The notes under the pieces: generated by a model
Told to the model about the DNA's origin: nothing
The model's input: the letters and a program-made list of their open reading frames with translations, nothing else
Database searches by the model: none
Translations under genes and position numbers: made by a program
Shown here: positions 12,690 to 24,272 of the stretch, piece after piece
Layout: each line of letters begins with the position of its first letter
Position numbering within the stretch: position 1 is the first letter of the stretch
From: Megalopta genalis
Taxonomy: Eukaryota; Arthropoda; Insecta; Hymenoptera; Halictidae
Assembly (NCBI RefSeq): GCF_051020955.1
Contig: NC_135013.1
Location: forward strand, 3,564,501-3,628,500
Reading direction: 5' to 3'
DNA length: 64,000 bases

Positions 12690-13391
12690 TACATGCTAAT
12701 ATTTACACTGTAAATCTGTTTCTATTTCGCTGCTTTCGCAACTTTTAAATCGTCGATTGTGCTCCGCCGGAGAATGGGAAATAAAATCTAAATGTCGCGC
12801 GAGAGACGAACGGAATATATTGCATCTTGACTCTGTTTATGAGTTGCATTTACATAGAAATGCTCGCGATGTAATTTCTATTACTCTTCGTTTACCGCTT
12901 CTTGTTCATTTAACGGCGGAACGCAGAAATGCTGTTTTCATAATGGAATGTAGATGCAGAAGTAGATTACGTAATGTATGATTTACAATGAAATTTCATG
13001 TCATTTATGGTGTATTGTTTTATAATAAAAGATTTTATAATGCTATTTATAATGTAATGTTTTATAATAAAAGATTTTATAACGTAAATGCAATATGTAT
13101 TTTAATTAGGCATTTACAAAAATAGAAATACATGTCGTGAGTAATCCATTTGCAAATTAAATTCGCTTATTCGTGATTATTTGCAATAAAATTCATATCG
13201 AGCTTGGAAACTGTATAACATTTTAAAAAAATAATTATCGAAGATTTGTGATGATTAATCAGTTTTAACGAAAGTATTATTTTATAAATAAGTATATTTG
13301 TGATTATCTTTTTTTTAAGTTCATTTTTTTATTCTATTTAGTTTTTTATATTTTATTAATTTTTGTATTTTATCAGTTTTATGTGACTGCT

Positions 13392-13438
<47 letters not shown>

Positions 13439-14195
13439 TCTTACTGTATCCCGTCGATAAATACAGTTATTATTATTATTTCTATTACTTAATGTAATAT
13501 AAAATTTAAAAAATTGATTAAAACACAGCCGATTTTAATCCGCAAAAGGGTTAATATTATTTGCAAAATGAAAAACAAAACTGGCTCAATCAGATTTGTG
13601 TAAAAAGGCGTGTACAGTCTGCAGAAACCTTAATTTCGACTACGGAAAGACGAACGCAATTTACAGAAAAGTTAATTAATTCGGTGCCCGGATGGGTGGA
13701 CGTAATTCGCGGACGAATTAATTTGTGCCGCGAAACACGGTGACTACGATTTGCAAATAAATTAATTGTGATAGCGAAACGTTGCATATGATCCGCAAGA
13801 ATATCGAACTGCGCCGCGAATAGGTGAATACGGTGATCCGGAAAATGATTAATAATCTCGGAGAAAACCTGTGAAAAATATTCTCTGTCTATATAACACA
13901 GCGCCGGCTCGTTCCTGAAACAGGCGAAACTTTCGGCAATCGTTGATACGATTCCGTTGTTTTCCGGTTAAATTTCACTGGGCGACAGCGACGCGTCGCG
14001 GATCAATAGCTACGGACAATAATTTTGTTTTTCGAAATGCTGTTCGTATTTCGAGCGAGACAACGCAATCCCGTATGTACAACAGACGACGCAACGACGC
14101 TTTTAAGGCCGGTAATGGCCGCTCCGCGGATTTGTAAATTCACGGGATGGATTTCGGTCAGGCGGCATTGTGTTGTACGCCGTATCGCCGCGAAA
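12690..14195. other. Unique sequence with an (ATT)n microsatellite
   Basis: Mostly AT-rich, with a (TTA)n tract at about 13394-13437 and a near-duplicate TTTTATAATAAAAGATTTTA pair around 13018-13080. Short open frames (12757-12981 and 13561-13743 +) show no domain. No gene is supported. Confidence 0.45.
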
Positions 14196-14298
14196 CTACG
14201 CGGCGGCAGCGGTGGCGGCGGCAGCGGTGGCGGCGGCAGCGGCGGCGGCGATCAGCGGCGGCGGCGACCAGTGGCGGCCGCGGCGGCGGCCAGCCTAT
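14196..14298. repeat. GGC/GGCAGC microsatellite
   Basis: GC-rich trinucleotide tract (GGCGGCAGCGGTGGCGGC pattern) interrupted by GATCAGC. It encodes Gly/Ser or Ala runs in two overlapping frames, 14025-14342 and 14170-14355. Neither frame has a domain outside the repeat, so I treat the tract as a microsatellite rather than an exon. Confidence 0.7.
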
Positions 14299-14599
14299 CG
14301 CCGACTAGGAAATCCCATGGCTTGTCGCCGTTGGCTCGTTAATTACGCCGTGTAATTTTTTATCGCGCCACCTCTCAACGTCGAACAAATCAACGCGGAC
14401 GTATGGGACCGTACCAGGCGGCATCGAACGTTTTCCGCGAAACGTCCGACGTATTTATTATTGCCTTTTTTTGTTTTTGCGTGTTCGCTTGAAATATGTA
14501 ATACGAAAAATTCAATGCGCGAGAGATTATTTTCACGGGGAAGGGAAAAAGCAGTCCGATTAATGATCGACGGTTGTAAATCGTTGGTTGTTACATCTG

Positions 14600-15175
14600 A
14601 TTTAGAATCGTTTATAGTGATTAACTGTTAACTGATTTATAATTATTTGTAATAACTATTTATTAATTTGTGACAATTGACTATTAACTAGTTTATAATA
14701 ATTGATAATAACTAACTGTTAACTAGTTTATAATAATTTATAATTACTAACTACTAATTACTAACTATTAACTAGTTTATAAAAACTTATAATAACTAAT
14801 TATTAACTAGTTTATAATAATTTTTAATAATTAACTATTAACTAGTTTACAATAATCTCTAATATCTTATAGATTACTATGCCTTAATTAACAGTTAGTT
14901 ATTATAAATTATAGATTATTATAAATTAGTTAACAGTTATTATAAATTGCAGATTATTACAAATTAGTTAATAATTATTATAAATTACAGATTATTATTA
15001 CAAATTAGTTAATAGCTTGAAATTATAAGTTGTGGATTGTTATAAATTAGTTAATAGCTATTACAACTTATACATTATTATAAATTCGTTAATAGCTAGT
15101 TATATTATAAATTATTACAAATTAGTCAATAGTTATCATAAATTATTATAAATCAGTCATAATAACTAACGAGTT
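14600..15175. repeat. Head-to-head AT tandem arrays
   Basis: The left half repeats TTAACTAGTTTATAATAATT, while the right half repeats the inverse sense, AATTATTATAAATTAGTTAA. The polarity switches near 14880. The two halves can pair as a long imperfect hairpin. No coding content. Confidence 0.75.
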
Positions 15176-15179
15176 GTAA

Positions 15180-16066
15180 TCTTCTTATTTCATAAGAATC
15201 CAAAAATTGTTTAAATAGCGTTCTATGTTTTTAGAACAGCATCCAAGAATTTTCATTGAGATTTCTCTCAACTTCGCACAACAAAAAGAAAAAACGAAGA
15301 ATTTCTTAAAAATTTATAATTGCTTACTAAATAAGCATTTTTTCTTCCAGATACTCCCTCCGATTTTTGCTATTTTTGCTATTCCCTCCCTATTGCTAGA
15401 TACGAACTTTAAACAAGAAAAGAAGTAGTAGAGTATAGTGCAGACACAATTTCGCGATGCGAGTATTATATTCATTGCATCAGGGCGCGCGATCGATCCC
15501 CTCCCCCCTCCCGCGCCACGATATAATTTCCCGGCGACTTTCCTCGGCTCACGGAGCCGATCGATCTTCCTTTAAGTTTCACGCAACGATCTTCCTTCGT
15601 TTCCCGTTTCACGTCATTTTCCAGCGGTGTTTTTCTTTCACGTAACGCGCAAACATTTTCCTCCGGCCGATCGAACTTCTGGCTCCATTATGTGCCAATA
15701 GGAAACTTCGAGGAGCCCCGCGCACACACCTGTTTCATGCCGCGTATATTTCACCGGCAATAGTTTATGGTGTATATCGAAGAAGCGGAGCCGCGCGTAT
15801 TGACCGGGCGCGCCGCGCACACGGCGTTTCTACGCCGAGACAATTGTACCGCGATACACCGGCCGCGCGATCGCCGTTCCCAGGGAAATAAGTTACGCGA
15901 GCAGTGGCGCGCATGCGTCGGGAGTCCCGCGCAGCGACGAGGCGCGGCTACCGCGCGAACGTCGCAATTGCGAACTGCGACCGCGACGCGACGCGAGGCC
16001 GCCGTCTCGTAGTAGCGCAGAACTATATGCTCACCCGGTAGACGCGCCACGGCGACGTTCGGTTGT
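15180..16066. other. Unique sequence, no gene supported
   Basis: AT-rich at first, then CpG-rich from about 15480. Overlapping antisense frames at 15638-16050 have no recognisable domain. No exon is supported. Confidence 0.4.
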
Positions 16067-16165
16067 AACTTTTGAACCGTTAGAGATATCGCGATGAAAT
16101 TTTCACCAGAAATATTTAAAAAATAGTCTTTTTTTACTGCGGGAGATTAAATATTTTTTGCGTTA
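16067..16165 (+). repeat. Dispersed repeat D1, copy 1
   Basis: Shares about 100 bases with 60147-60250, including TAACTTTTGAACC, GATATCGCGATGAAATTTTC and ACCAGAAATATTTAAAAAAT. The match ends within AT-rich sequence. Probably a fragment of a dispersed transposable element whose larger body is seen at the 60 kb locus. Confidence 0.7.
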
Positions 16166-16179
16166 GTTAAATAACTAAG

Positions 16180-16540
16180 TTTCGCTTCGCTTTTCTTCGC
16201 TTCTCTTCGGTTCGCTTCGCTTTCCTTCGCTTCTCTTCGGTTCGCTTCGCTTTCCTTCGCTTCGCTTTCCTTCGCTTCTCTTCGGTTCGCTTCGCTTTCC
16301 TTCGCTTTTCTTTCCTTCGCTTCGCTTTTCTTCGCTTCTCTTCGGTTCGCTTCGCCTTTCTTCGCTTCTCTTCGGTTCGCTTTACTTTCCTTCGCTTCGC
16401 TTTCCTTCGCTTCTCTTCAGTTCGCTTCGCTTTCCTTCGCTTCTCTTCGGTTCGCTTCGCTTTCCTTCGCTTCGCTTTTCTTCGCTTCGCTTTCCTCCAC
16501 TTCGCTTCCCTTCGCTTCGCTTTTTCCCGCTTCTCCTCGC
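16180..16540. repeat. 30-bp pyrimidine-rich tandem repeat
   Basis: About a dozen copies of TTCGCTTCTCTTCGGTTCGC followed by TTCGCTTTCC, all on one strand. The antisense frame at 16382-16576 reads as Gly-Lys-Arg-Ser-Glu repeats, which is a by-product of the unit being a multiple of three. The purine/pyrimidine strand asymmetry could favour triplex formation. Confidence 0.88.
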
Positions 16541-17282
16541 TCCGTAGAAAAAAGTGGGACAGGAAGTAAGAGCCAACAGTGTCTATTAAGAGGCGGCCGT
16601 TGAATATTAATGCGGGGTGACGTATTCCGGCGAGCGCGGCCTGGACCGCATCGCGCCTCGCCGATTAACCGAGCGATTATTAAAATATGCAGAACGCCGG
16701 CCTAATTAGTCCGGCCACGGAGCCCGCGGCACAGACGTTTTGCTCGGCCATCGACGACGCGACGAACCGGCTTCGCGCTCTGTGCCGTCTTTTCGTTCAC
16801 GCCACCCTCTCTCGACCACCTCGAAACTTAACACGCGACGACGACGACGCGATTCCACAGTATTATCGCACTCCATTAACGTTCCCGCGAACCCGCGATC
16901 GCGAGACCGTACACGATCTAATCGCGGCAACTCGACTCGGTGACCACTAAAAACTCGTTACTTCTTCTCTGTGACCGGTCTACCGGATTACTACTCGGAT
17001 CCGCGACCAGAAAACGTTAATTGGAAGGTTAACACGATCACTGCCATGCAATTTTTATACGCTGCAGGTCAGCGCCGCAGATCCTCCGAAGGTCACGGTG
17101 TAATATACCGTTACGATTGATATGTGTATGATTGTAAAATATTAAGATTAGGCACGCGAAAACAGAGAAAATGACAGGTCACTGATTCGTTCATTTGCGA
17201 CTATTCTGATTGCGAAGATATATTTAGAAGTTGTTTGTTCGATATTTAGTAATTTATTCGATATTTGTTCAATGTGTATAAT
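16541..17282. other. Unique sequence, no gene supported
   Basis: CpG-rich to about 16980, then mixed. Three mutually overlapping frames (16687-16950 +, 16706-16930 -, 16740-16943 +) have no recognisable domain. Confidence 0.4.
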
Positions 17283-17541
17283 ATATATATAATATAATAT
17301 AATATAATATAATATAATATAATAATTAATGTATAATACAATATATATATTATATTATCTTATATATAATTATATATTACATTACATTATATTACATTTG
17401 CATTACACTTGCATTACACTTGCATTACACTTGGATTACACTTACATTAAATTTACATTACATTACATTCACATTTACATTTACATTGCATTACATTACA
17501 TTACATTATATATATGTTCAATATTTGTTCAATACGTATAA
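17283..17541. repeat. (ATATA)n then (ACATT)n microsatellite block
   Basis: A (TATAA)n pentamer tract at about 17283-17327 is followed by variants of (CATTACACTTG)n and (ACATT)n to about 17510. Confidence 0.85.
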
Positions 17542-18816
17542 TAATCTATTCAATATTTATTCAATACGTATAACAACTCGCTCATTATTCGTTCAATATA
17601 TCAAGATATCAAAAATTGCAAAAAAGGTTCGGTAATTCTATTTGTTAATAAACAAGCTAATAAAACTAACAATAATCATCTCAGAAAATTCGTCGCGAAT
17701 AAAATCGAAGCAGTCGGCGCCGTCGTTGCGCGCGTCGTAAGAAGAAAGCGAAAGCCGAAGAGACCGCTTTTCTCGAACGAGGATAAACTCGATTAAAAAA
17801 TGATGTCCGATGGTACCGGCGATAACCGAAACGAAAGCACTTGCGTAACTCTGTATCCTCCAGCGGATAGTCTCTCACTCCCGTACCGAACAGTGGTCAC
17901 TCGGAGATGTTTAACGTTTCACTACGGAGAGCACTCGATGCGTCCGGCCACTTAACGTGACAGCAATAATTCGTTTTATTATTGCCACGTAGGCGCCGAG
18001 AATTTATGGAAAGGCGAGAGATTGCATCGGCGCTATTTACATAACGGGCAGGATTTATTAAACAACGCGACGGTTTTATAATCCCGCGTGCGGCTTCGAC
18101 GCGGACGCGGAGAAATTCGCTGATCGATCGTTGCGCTCGTTGTTGCTGCACCCGAAATTTTCTCGTCGAGATTGCACAACGCGCGGCGCGCGTGCAACGA
18201 GCTCCGCAACCCTTTCGCGCGCCGAGCGGCCTCCGCGTAAAATTACGAAAGCTTTTGTGCACCGGGTCCCTTGGCTGTGAACGTTCGGCTTTATGCAATG
18301 AATGGGGACATTGTGACGCGTTGTGTCGAATCGATCGGCAATCTATTATTAATCACGCACTAGTGCCTATTATTATATTAATCGTACCGGTGGGTATTGT
18401 TAAAAGTGCCCAATGTTATTGATAAATAATTGTAAATGTTTCGCCGAACTCGGTGTAAAAATACAAGGTATTTCGATCTAGTTTTCATTGCTGAAATCGA
18501 ACCGTATTTATTGCACTTGAAGAACTGCGGAAAAATATTTAAAAGAAAATAATAATAATAAAATAATATAAAATCCACGTTTATTACTTTTATTATTTAT
18601 TATTTTATTTTTATTATTTAAGCGGGGTTCGATGCGTTTCATTATTTCAGAAGAATTCGATCACGGAAAATTAAAGTTGTATAATTATTAGATAATTATT
18701 AGTAGTATAATTGAAGTAGTATAAATATTTCTCTAAAATAATTATTCGAATGTATTCATTTTAATCGGATATTTCACTGGAGTAGCCACAAAGCATTGTT
18801 CTTTAACGAAATATTC
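17542..18816. other. Unique sequence, no gene supported
   Basis: CpG-rich between about 17700 and 18330, with a 133-codon antisense frame at 17897-18298 that is rich in Arg and has no domain I recognise. The rest is AT-rich. I do not call a gene. Confidence 0.4.
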
Positions 18817-19390
18817 GACATTTTAAATAATTTAATACTTTTATTTTGTTTATCTTCGAATAAAGATATTTATCGTCTTCTTTTCTATTCGAACGAAGTA
18901 TAAATAATTATTCGGATAAATATCTGTTTATTTATAGAGAGAAAAAAATATCTATTTATTTATACAAGACATTTTAAATGATTTTATACTTTTATTTTGT
19001 TTATCTTCGAATAAAAATATTTATCGTCTTCTTTTCTATTAGAACGAAGAATAAATAATTATTTGGATAAATATCCGTTTATTTATAGAGAGAAAGAAAT
19101 ATCTGTTTATTTATACAAGACATTTTAAATAATTTTATTTTGTTTATCTTCGTCTTGTTTTTTATTCGAACAAGAATAGTTAGATAGATATTTTCCGAAT
19201 AATTATTTATTCTTAGTTAGATAAATATTTATCTAAATAATTATTTATTCTCCGTTAAATAGATATTTTCCGAATAATTATTTATTCTCCGTTAGATAGA
19301 TATTTATTAATTCTTCGTTCGCCTAAAGAACAAGATTTCAAATATTTGTATTCGAAGATAAACAAAATAAAACTATAAAACGATATAAAA
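18817..19390. repeat. 151-bp tandem repeat and inverted remnant
   Basis: The segment beginning GACATTTTAAATAATTT starts at 18817, 18968 and 19119, giving a 151-bp period and about 2.3 copies. The unit contains TTGTTTATCTTCGAATAAA and TTTATTTATAGAGAGAAA. From about 19190 to 19390, inverse pieces of the same unit occur (for example TTCGAAGATAAACAAAATAA), so the array ends in an inverted remnant. Confidence 0.75.
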
Positions 19391-20130
19391 CGTCTTCTTC
19401 GTTAAAACCAAAAGTTAATTACGCCCGAAAACCGACCAAAGGGACAGCGATTGGTCGGCCCACAGCAATCGGCCCCACCGCCCTAAGTGCCATAAAAGAT
19501 CCGATCAGAATCTTCCGTGTCTTCGATTGGGGGTAGAGATGCTCCGGGGAGGCTCGGGGGGGGGGGGGTATTCGGGGTGATATTATTTAAGTCATTGAAC
19601 GGCGTCAGAATCACGTTCATTTTACAGTCTATATAATCCCGAAGTTCCCGTTAAGTTCCTCATTTCCATAGGCGTGTTTTATCGCCGGGGACATTAAAAC
19701 TTTTGCCCTTGCCCGGAGAATTATGCCAGCGAAATAATGGCCCCCGCGAAAGTACGGCCGAAAGTGCGCCGCGAACGTGCCTTTAATAATGGAATTTTCA
19801 CGTGGCCCTCCCTTCGCGTCCGTTCCGCCTCAAAGGCGGTTACACACGATCTGACGCGGCCGCGAACTCTTCCGCGTTATACATGTAACACGTCGATCAA
19901 CGTGTTACGGCCGCGCGGTAATACACACCGCGCGTTTTCGTCCTACGCCACGCCAACGGGGAAACCCGTTGCGGCGATTAACACGACCTCGTGGCCGAAA
20001 CTTAAAAGGTTCCGCGAACGAGAAGGACTCGCGATCCGTCTCGATTACATTTTCCGAATTCCGGGAATCGATGATCGATGTCTGCGGCGTACTCGCGGCG
20101 GCTGGACGATTCGCGTTCGAATTACAATGA
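19391..20130. other. Unique CpG-rich sequence, no gene supported
   Basis: Contains a poly-G tract near 19556-19568 and a 134-codon frame at 19737-20141 (+) with no recognisable domain. That frame runs directly into the family B MITE terminus. No gene is called. Confidence 0.4.
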
Positions 20131-20940
20131 ATTCTCCCTAATAGACGCTCGAATTGTGCGGAAACATGAACAGTTTGGGAAGAGGAGACGCGATTGTTCG
20201 AGCATCGCGGCTCGGTTTTAGAGTTGTTGGCAATCGGTTGCTATAAAGAGGTGCTGCAAGGTTATTATTATTATTACAATTATATTATTATTATATATTG
20301 TTATAGTATATATATATATTATTTTTATATTATATGTTATATTTTTTATATTTATATATACAATATATTTATATTTATATATATTATATTATATTTGTAT
20401 ATTATTTATTTATATATATTATTATATTATTATTATATATTATTAGATTATTAGATCAGATTGCGCGTAAAAATGGACAATTTGGGAAAAGGAAACAGGA
20501 TTATTCGAGAGGAGATAATAATAACATAGTTATAATAATATATAGTAATAATATAATAATATATATACTCTAATAATAATATATAATAACAATGATATTA
20601 ATATAACTATATTACTAATAATCTTGTAATAATTATAGTAATGTAAATATATAACAATATATATACTATAATAATAATATATAATAATATGTATAATAAC
20701 AATATTAGTATATTAATAATATCCTTGCAGCTCGTTTTTATAGTTGTTGACAATAGGTGACTATAAAAACGTGCCGCAAGGTTAATATTGATATACTAAT
20801 ATTGTTATTATATATTATTATATATTTACGTTACTATAATATATTATTACTATACATTATAATCATAGTCGTGTTATTATTATCTGCATTTTCCGAATTG
20901 TTCATTTTCGCGCAAAATCTGTGCGTCAATTCGAGAGAAT
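20131..20940. mobile_element. Family B MITE split by AT microsatellites
   Basis: The left part (20131-20265) matches the family B terminus and arm (CTCCCTAATAGACGCTCG, CAGTTTGGGAAGAGGAGA, GCTATAAAGAGGTGCTGCAA). Further matching pieces occur at about 20455-20520 (AAAATGGACAATTTGGGAAA) and about 20722-20795 (CTCGTTTTTATAGTTGTTGA). The inverse terminus lies at about 20890-20935 (GAATTGTTCATTTTCGCGC, TGTGCGTCAATT). Three (TAATAA)n or (TATA)n blocks of 100-200 bp lie between the pieces. A single element appears to have been expanded from within by simple-sequence growth, although nested insertion of AT blocks is possible. Confidence 0.65.
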
Positions 20941-21540
20941 TTACTGCAACAGCGAAACTTTCGCGATCATCGAGATACGCGTCCGGAGATTATCGAATAG
21001 ATCGCGTTTAATCGCTGTAATTTACAGAGCACTAAAAGCAGCTGTTTCATATTAGTTTTGTGAAAGTAACAACGAAAGACATTTATTCTAGTTTGTAATG
21101 TCGGACACAATCGGTGCAGGCAATTTTGTTGTTGTTAAAAAGAGGAGTCATTAACGAATGTTGGTAATACGATAGATCGTTATGTTGATCGTATCGTACT
21201 GTTATTTATCGTTACTTCGGCTGCAGGAAGGCCAACTGCAGGGATCAGAAGCTAAATGACAGTAATCCCTCGCTTAATAGACGCATTTCTTCCCAGGAAT
21301 TGTTTCTCTCCATTTACTGGTTCGCAACGCGAACCTTTCTCCTCATTCCGTTCATTCAGAACGTTTCCTGCCGTCGTCTCTGATACTCAAAATGGGCAAG
21401 ACAACGAACCGAAGATAACAATCGGCGATTCTCGGGAAACCTCTGTCTCACCCTTCGTGATACCCTTGATCCGGGCCCAAATCTGTGCTTTGTAACCGGC
21501 TTGCGCGAAGAGTGCATTTCAGAGCGATGCACTTTTATTG
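20941..21540. other. Unique sequence with a family B-like terminus
   Basis: No gene recognised. At about 21259-21284 the sequence CAGTAATCCCTCGCTTAATA resembles a pogo/Tigger-type terminus and the family B end, but I could not find a partner end. Confidence 0.4.
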
Positions 21541-22130
21541 TAGCATGTTATGTTCGCTGAGAGAAATGCATTATATTTGCTGAGAAAAATATATTGTGTT
21601 CACTAAGAAAAATATACTATCATATATTTGCTAAGAAAAATATATTATATTTGCTAAGAAAAATATATTATATTCACTAAGAAATATACATTATATTTGC
21701 TCAGAAATATATATTATATTTGCTCAGAAAAATATATTATATTCACTAAGAAATATATATTATATTTGCTCAGAAAAATATATTATATTTGCTAAGAAAT
21801 ATATATTATATTTGCTAAGAAAAACATATTATATTTTCTAAAAAATATATATTATATTTGCTCAGAAAAATATATTATATTTGCTCAGAAAAATATATTA
21901 TATTCACTAAGAAATATATATTATATTTGCTAAGAAATATATATTATATTTGCTAAGAAAAATATATTATATTCACCAAGAAAAATATATTATATTTGCT
22001 GTGAATAATACATTATATTTGCTCAGAATTATATTATATCTACTGAGAAAAATATAATATGTTCATTAAAAAGAAATATATTATATTCACAAAGAAAAAT
22101 ATATTATATTCGCTAAAAAGAATATATAAT
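21541..22130. repeat. 20- to 23-bp tandem repeat (TATTATATTTGCTAAGAAAA)
   Basis: About 27 copies of a unit with variants GCTAAGAAAA, GCTCAGAAAA and CACTAAGAAA. The variants are interspersed rather than clustered. No coding content. Confidence 0.9.
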
Positions 22131-22465
22131 ATTGTACCTACTAAAAAAGTACATATCACTAGGCTCGAACCCTTTATTTTTCCTGACAGGGTAGCCAAAG
22201 GAACAAATCCGATTACTGTATTTTGTTCTATTTCTTCCGTCAAAGCGAAAAATTCTGGACAATCTAGAGAACGCAGTCAGCGAAACAAATATCTGGGATT
22301 TTTTGCCGGATCTCCGAAAGTTTTTCCTGGTTATACTGGATACCGTCAGGCAGAAAACGTTTCGTTTGTTTGTTCGTGACAGAGTTTCGAATGAATATTC
22401 ATCCAACATCGAGATCATTATTATTATTATTCGTTTGTCGATCGTATTATTATTATTCGAACAGA
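22131..22465. other. Unique sequence, no gene supported
   Basis: Open frames on both strands (22059-22379 + and 22113-22418 -) overlap and have no recognisable domain. Confidence 0.4.
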
Positions 22466-22940
22466 GATTGCAAAATTATTCGAATAATAAAAATCGAATA
22501 AGTAAAATCATTTCCAACATGTTAAAATAATTGAAAGAACAAAATACATTTTCAATTAGGATTTCCATTTCCTGAAATCAACATGAAAGATTTCAATTCC
22601 GCCCAAAGAACATAATTCAAATAATTCGTGATACAATAAATTCACAATCAAATAATTCGTATAAAAATTGATCAGTCTATTAAAATGATTTCTGCAAGCA
22701 AAAGTTAAGAGATCGCAAAATTATTCGAACGGTAATTAGTAAAATCGTCCTTCAACATGTTAAAATAATTGAAAGAGGAAAATACATTTTCAACTAGGAT
22801 TTGCATTTCCGACAATCGACATGAAAGATTTCACTTCCGCCAAAGGAACATAATTCAAATAATTCGTGATACAATAAATTCACGATCAAATAATTCTTTA
22901 AAAAAATTGATCAGCCTATTAAAACGATTCCTATTAAAAC
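22466..22940. repeat. Direct duplication of about 240 bp
   Basis: Two tandem copies, roughly 22466-22706 and 22709-22938. Shared segments include CAACATGTTAAAATAATTGA, ACATGAAAGATTTCA and AATAATTCGTGATACAATAA. The copies differ at perhaps one base in ten. No open frame is shared in a way that suggests coding. Confidence 0.85.
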
Positions 22941-22947
22941 AATTTAA

Positions 22948-23124
22948 CCCTTTGCACTCGAGTGGTGATATTCTGAGGCACTGCTCTAAAACTCGTTACA
23001 TCACGTTTCAAAATAATGTTTATATCAACAAAATTTAGATTTAAAAAATTGTCCAAAATGGAAATACTGTAAGTCGGAAAAATTATTTTAGATTTACAGT
23101 TAAAATGGTTTCGAGTGCAAAGGG
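22948..23124. mobile_element. TTAA-flanked MITE (piggyBac-like)
   Basis: A 177-bp element with inverted ends CCCTTTGCACTCGA and TCGAGTGCAAAGGG, flanked on each side by TTAA. TTAA duplications together with CCC/GGG termini are the hallmark of piggyBac-type transposition. There is no transposase. A second copy of the right-hand end follows about 240 bp downstream. Confidence 0.82.
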
Positions 23125-23128
23125 TTAA

Positions 23129-23366
23129 TTATTATTTTATATTTGACAAGTATATAGTTAATTATTACTTTATATTTGGTAAATATAAAGTCAAGTATTA
23201 CTTTATATTTGACAAGCATACAGTTAATTATTACATTATATCTGACAAATACAAAGTTAATTATTACTTTATATCTGACAAACACAAAGTTAATCATTAC
23301 TTTATATTTGATAAATATAAAGTCAATTATTACCTCATATCCGACAAATACAAAGTTAATTATTAC
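23129..23366. repeat. 30-bp tandem array beside the TTAA MITE
   Basis: About eight copies of TTAATTATTACTTTATATTT followed by GACAAATACAAAG variants. The unit is a multiple of three, so three overlapping frames of repeated Y/I/F residues stay open on both strands. These are artefacts. The array starts directly at the TTAA of the MITE. Confidence 0.88.
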
Positions 23367-23432
23367 TAAAAACACTATAAGTTAGAAAAATGATTTTATA
23401 TTTACGGTTAAAATAGCTTCGACTGCAAAGGG
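23367..23432. mobile_element. Duplicate right end of the TTAA MITE
   Basis: Resembles 23056-23124, with a CACTATAAGTTAGAAAAAT-like start, GGTTAAAATAGCTTCGACTG and then CAAAGGGTTAA. The 30-bp array is therefore bracketed by two copies of the same MITE terminus. Confidence 0.75.
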
Positions 23433-23560
23433 TTAATAAATAAAAATAAAAATAAAAAGGAAAGAAAAGAATGATAAATCTATGATTATTTCGGCCACCG
23501 TCGGTCATCCCGTTTATCTACGCAGACGTGTTTACATTTCCCCTGGTTTTCGTTTCGCAG

Positions 23561-23673
23561 ACGACTGTCCGAACTGTGTGGACGAGCAGAGCAGCACTCT
23601 GGCCGCCTCAAGATGGACGATGCCGCTGCTGAAGCTCGGCGAGAAGAGATACTACCTGGGGATCTTCTTCAAG
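23561..23673 (+). CDS. C-type lectin, internal exon (N-terminal region)
   Basis: This is the first recognised exon of a secreted-type insect C-type lectin, and 5' exons are missing. It is bounded by CGTTTCGCAG at the acceptor and AAG|GTATCAT at the donor. The first two bases complete a codon from an upstream exon, 37 full codons follow, and it ends in phase 0. It encodes a cysteine-containing DDCPNC segment, a short linker, and the start of the lectin fold (KRYYLGIFFK), which is the first beta strand of the C-type lectin domain. It joins in frame to 39405, where the domain continues with ANWYRASQYC. A start codon and signal peptide are expected on an exon upstream of 23561, or outside the window. 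I could not identify one. Confidence 0.88.
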
Positions 23674-24272
23674 GTATCATAGCCGCCAGTTACTTTGATT
23701 TATCTAGCTGTCCCGTGGACGCGACCTCCCGGACTTTATCAAATTATTTCCGAGCCTGTAACTTTCCGGCTCACCGTCTCTGACACTTTACGGTGCATCG
23801 AATGCCAGACCAGCCTGTTATCGATCTTTTCACCTGACTGGGAGTATCCCCAGCCTCGGACGCACACACCAGCGCGCCCCCGCACACACGCGTGCGCGCG
23901 CGCGCGCGATCGCACCGACGACACCTGTGCACAGTGCGCGCTCGCGCGCGCGCGCGCAGGGGTTTCCGTGCTTTCGTGCGGTGCGAGGAAGAACGCGGAA
24001 AAGCGATCTCGTCGAACGGGACCGAGAGCCGACCCCGAGATTCGCGTCGATTCCCCGCGAAGAAGTAAAATCCGGACAGACTATCGCAATTTTACCGCAG
24101 GTTCGCATAAATATTCGACGCGGCGCGCTGGCTAAACACGGCTGGCGCCGGACAACGTGGTCAGGTTGCTGTGCTTTTGAGTCAGTTTCGCCCTCGGATC
24201 AAGGTCACTGGGACAATCGTCGCGTATTTTCGAAAACTATTCTTAATTGCGAGTAAATTGATATATAATATA

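Noticed and set aside
14025..14355. Gly/Ser-rich or Ala-rich protein exon
   Set aside because: The only feature is a GGC/GGCAGC microsatellite. The flanking codons carry no domain or clear splice sites.
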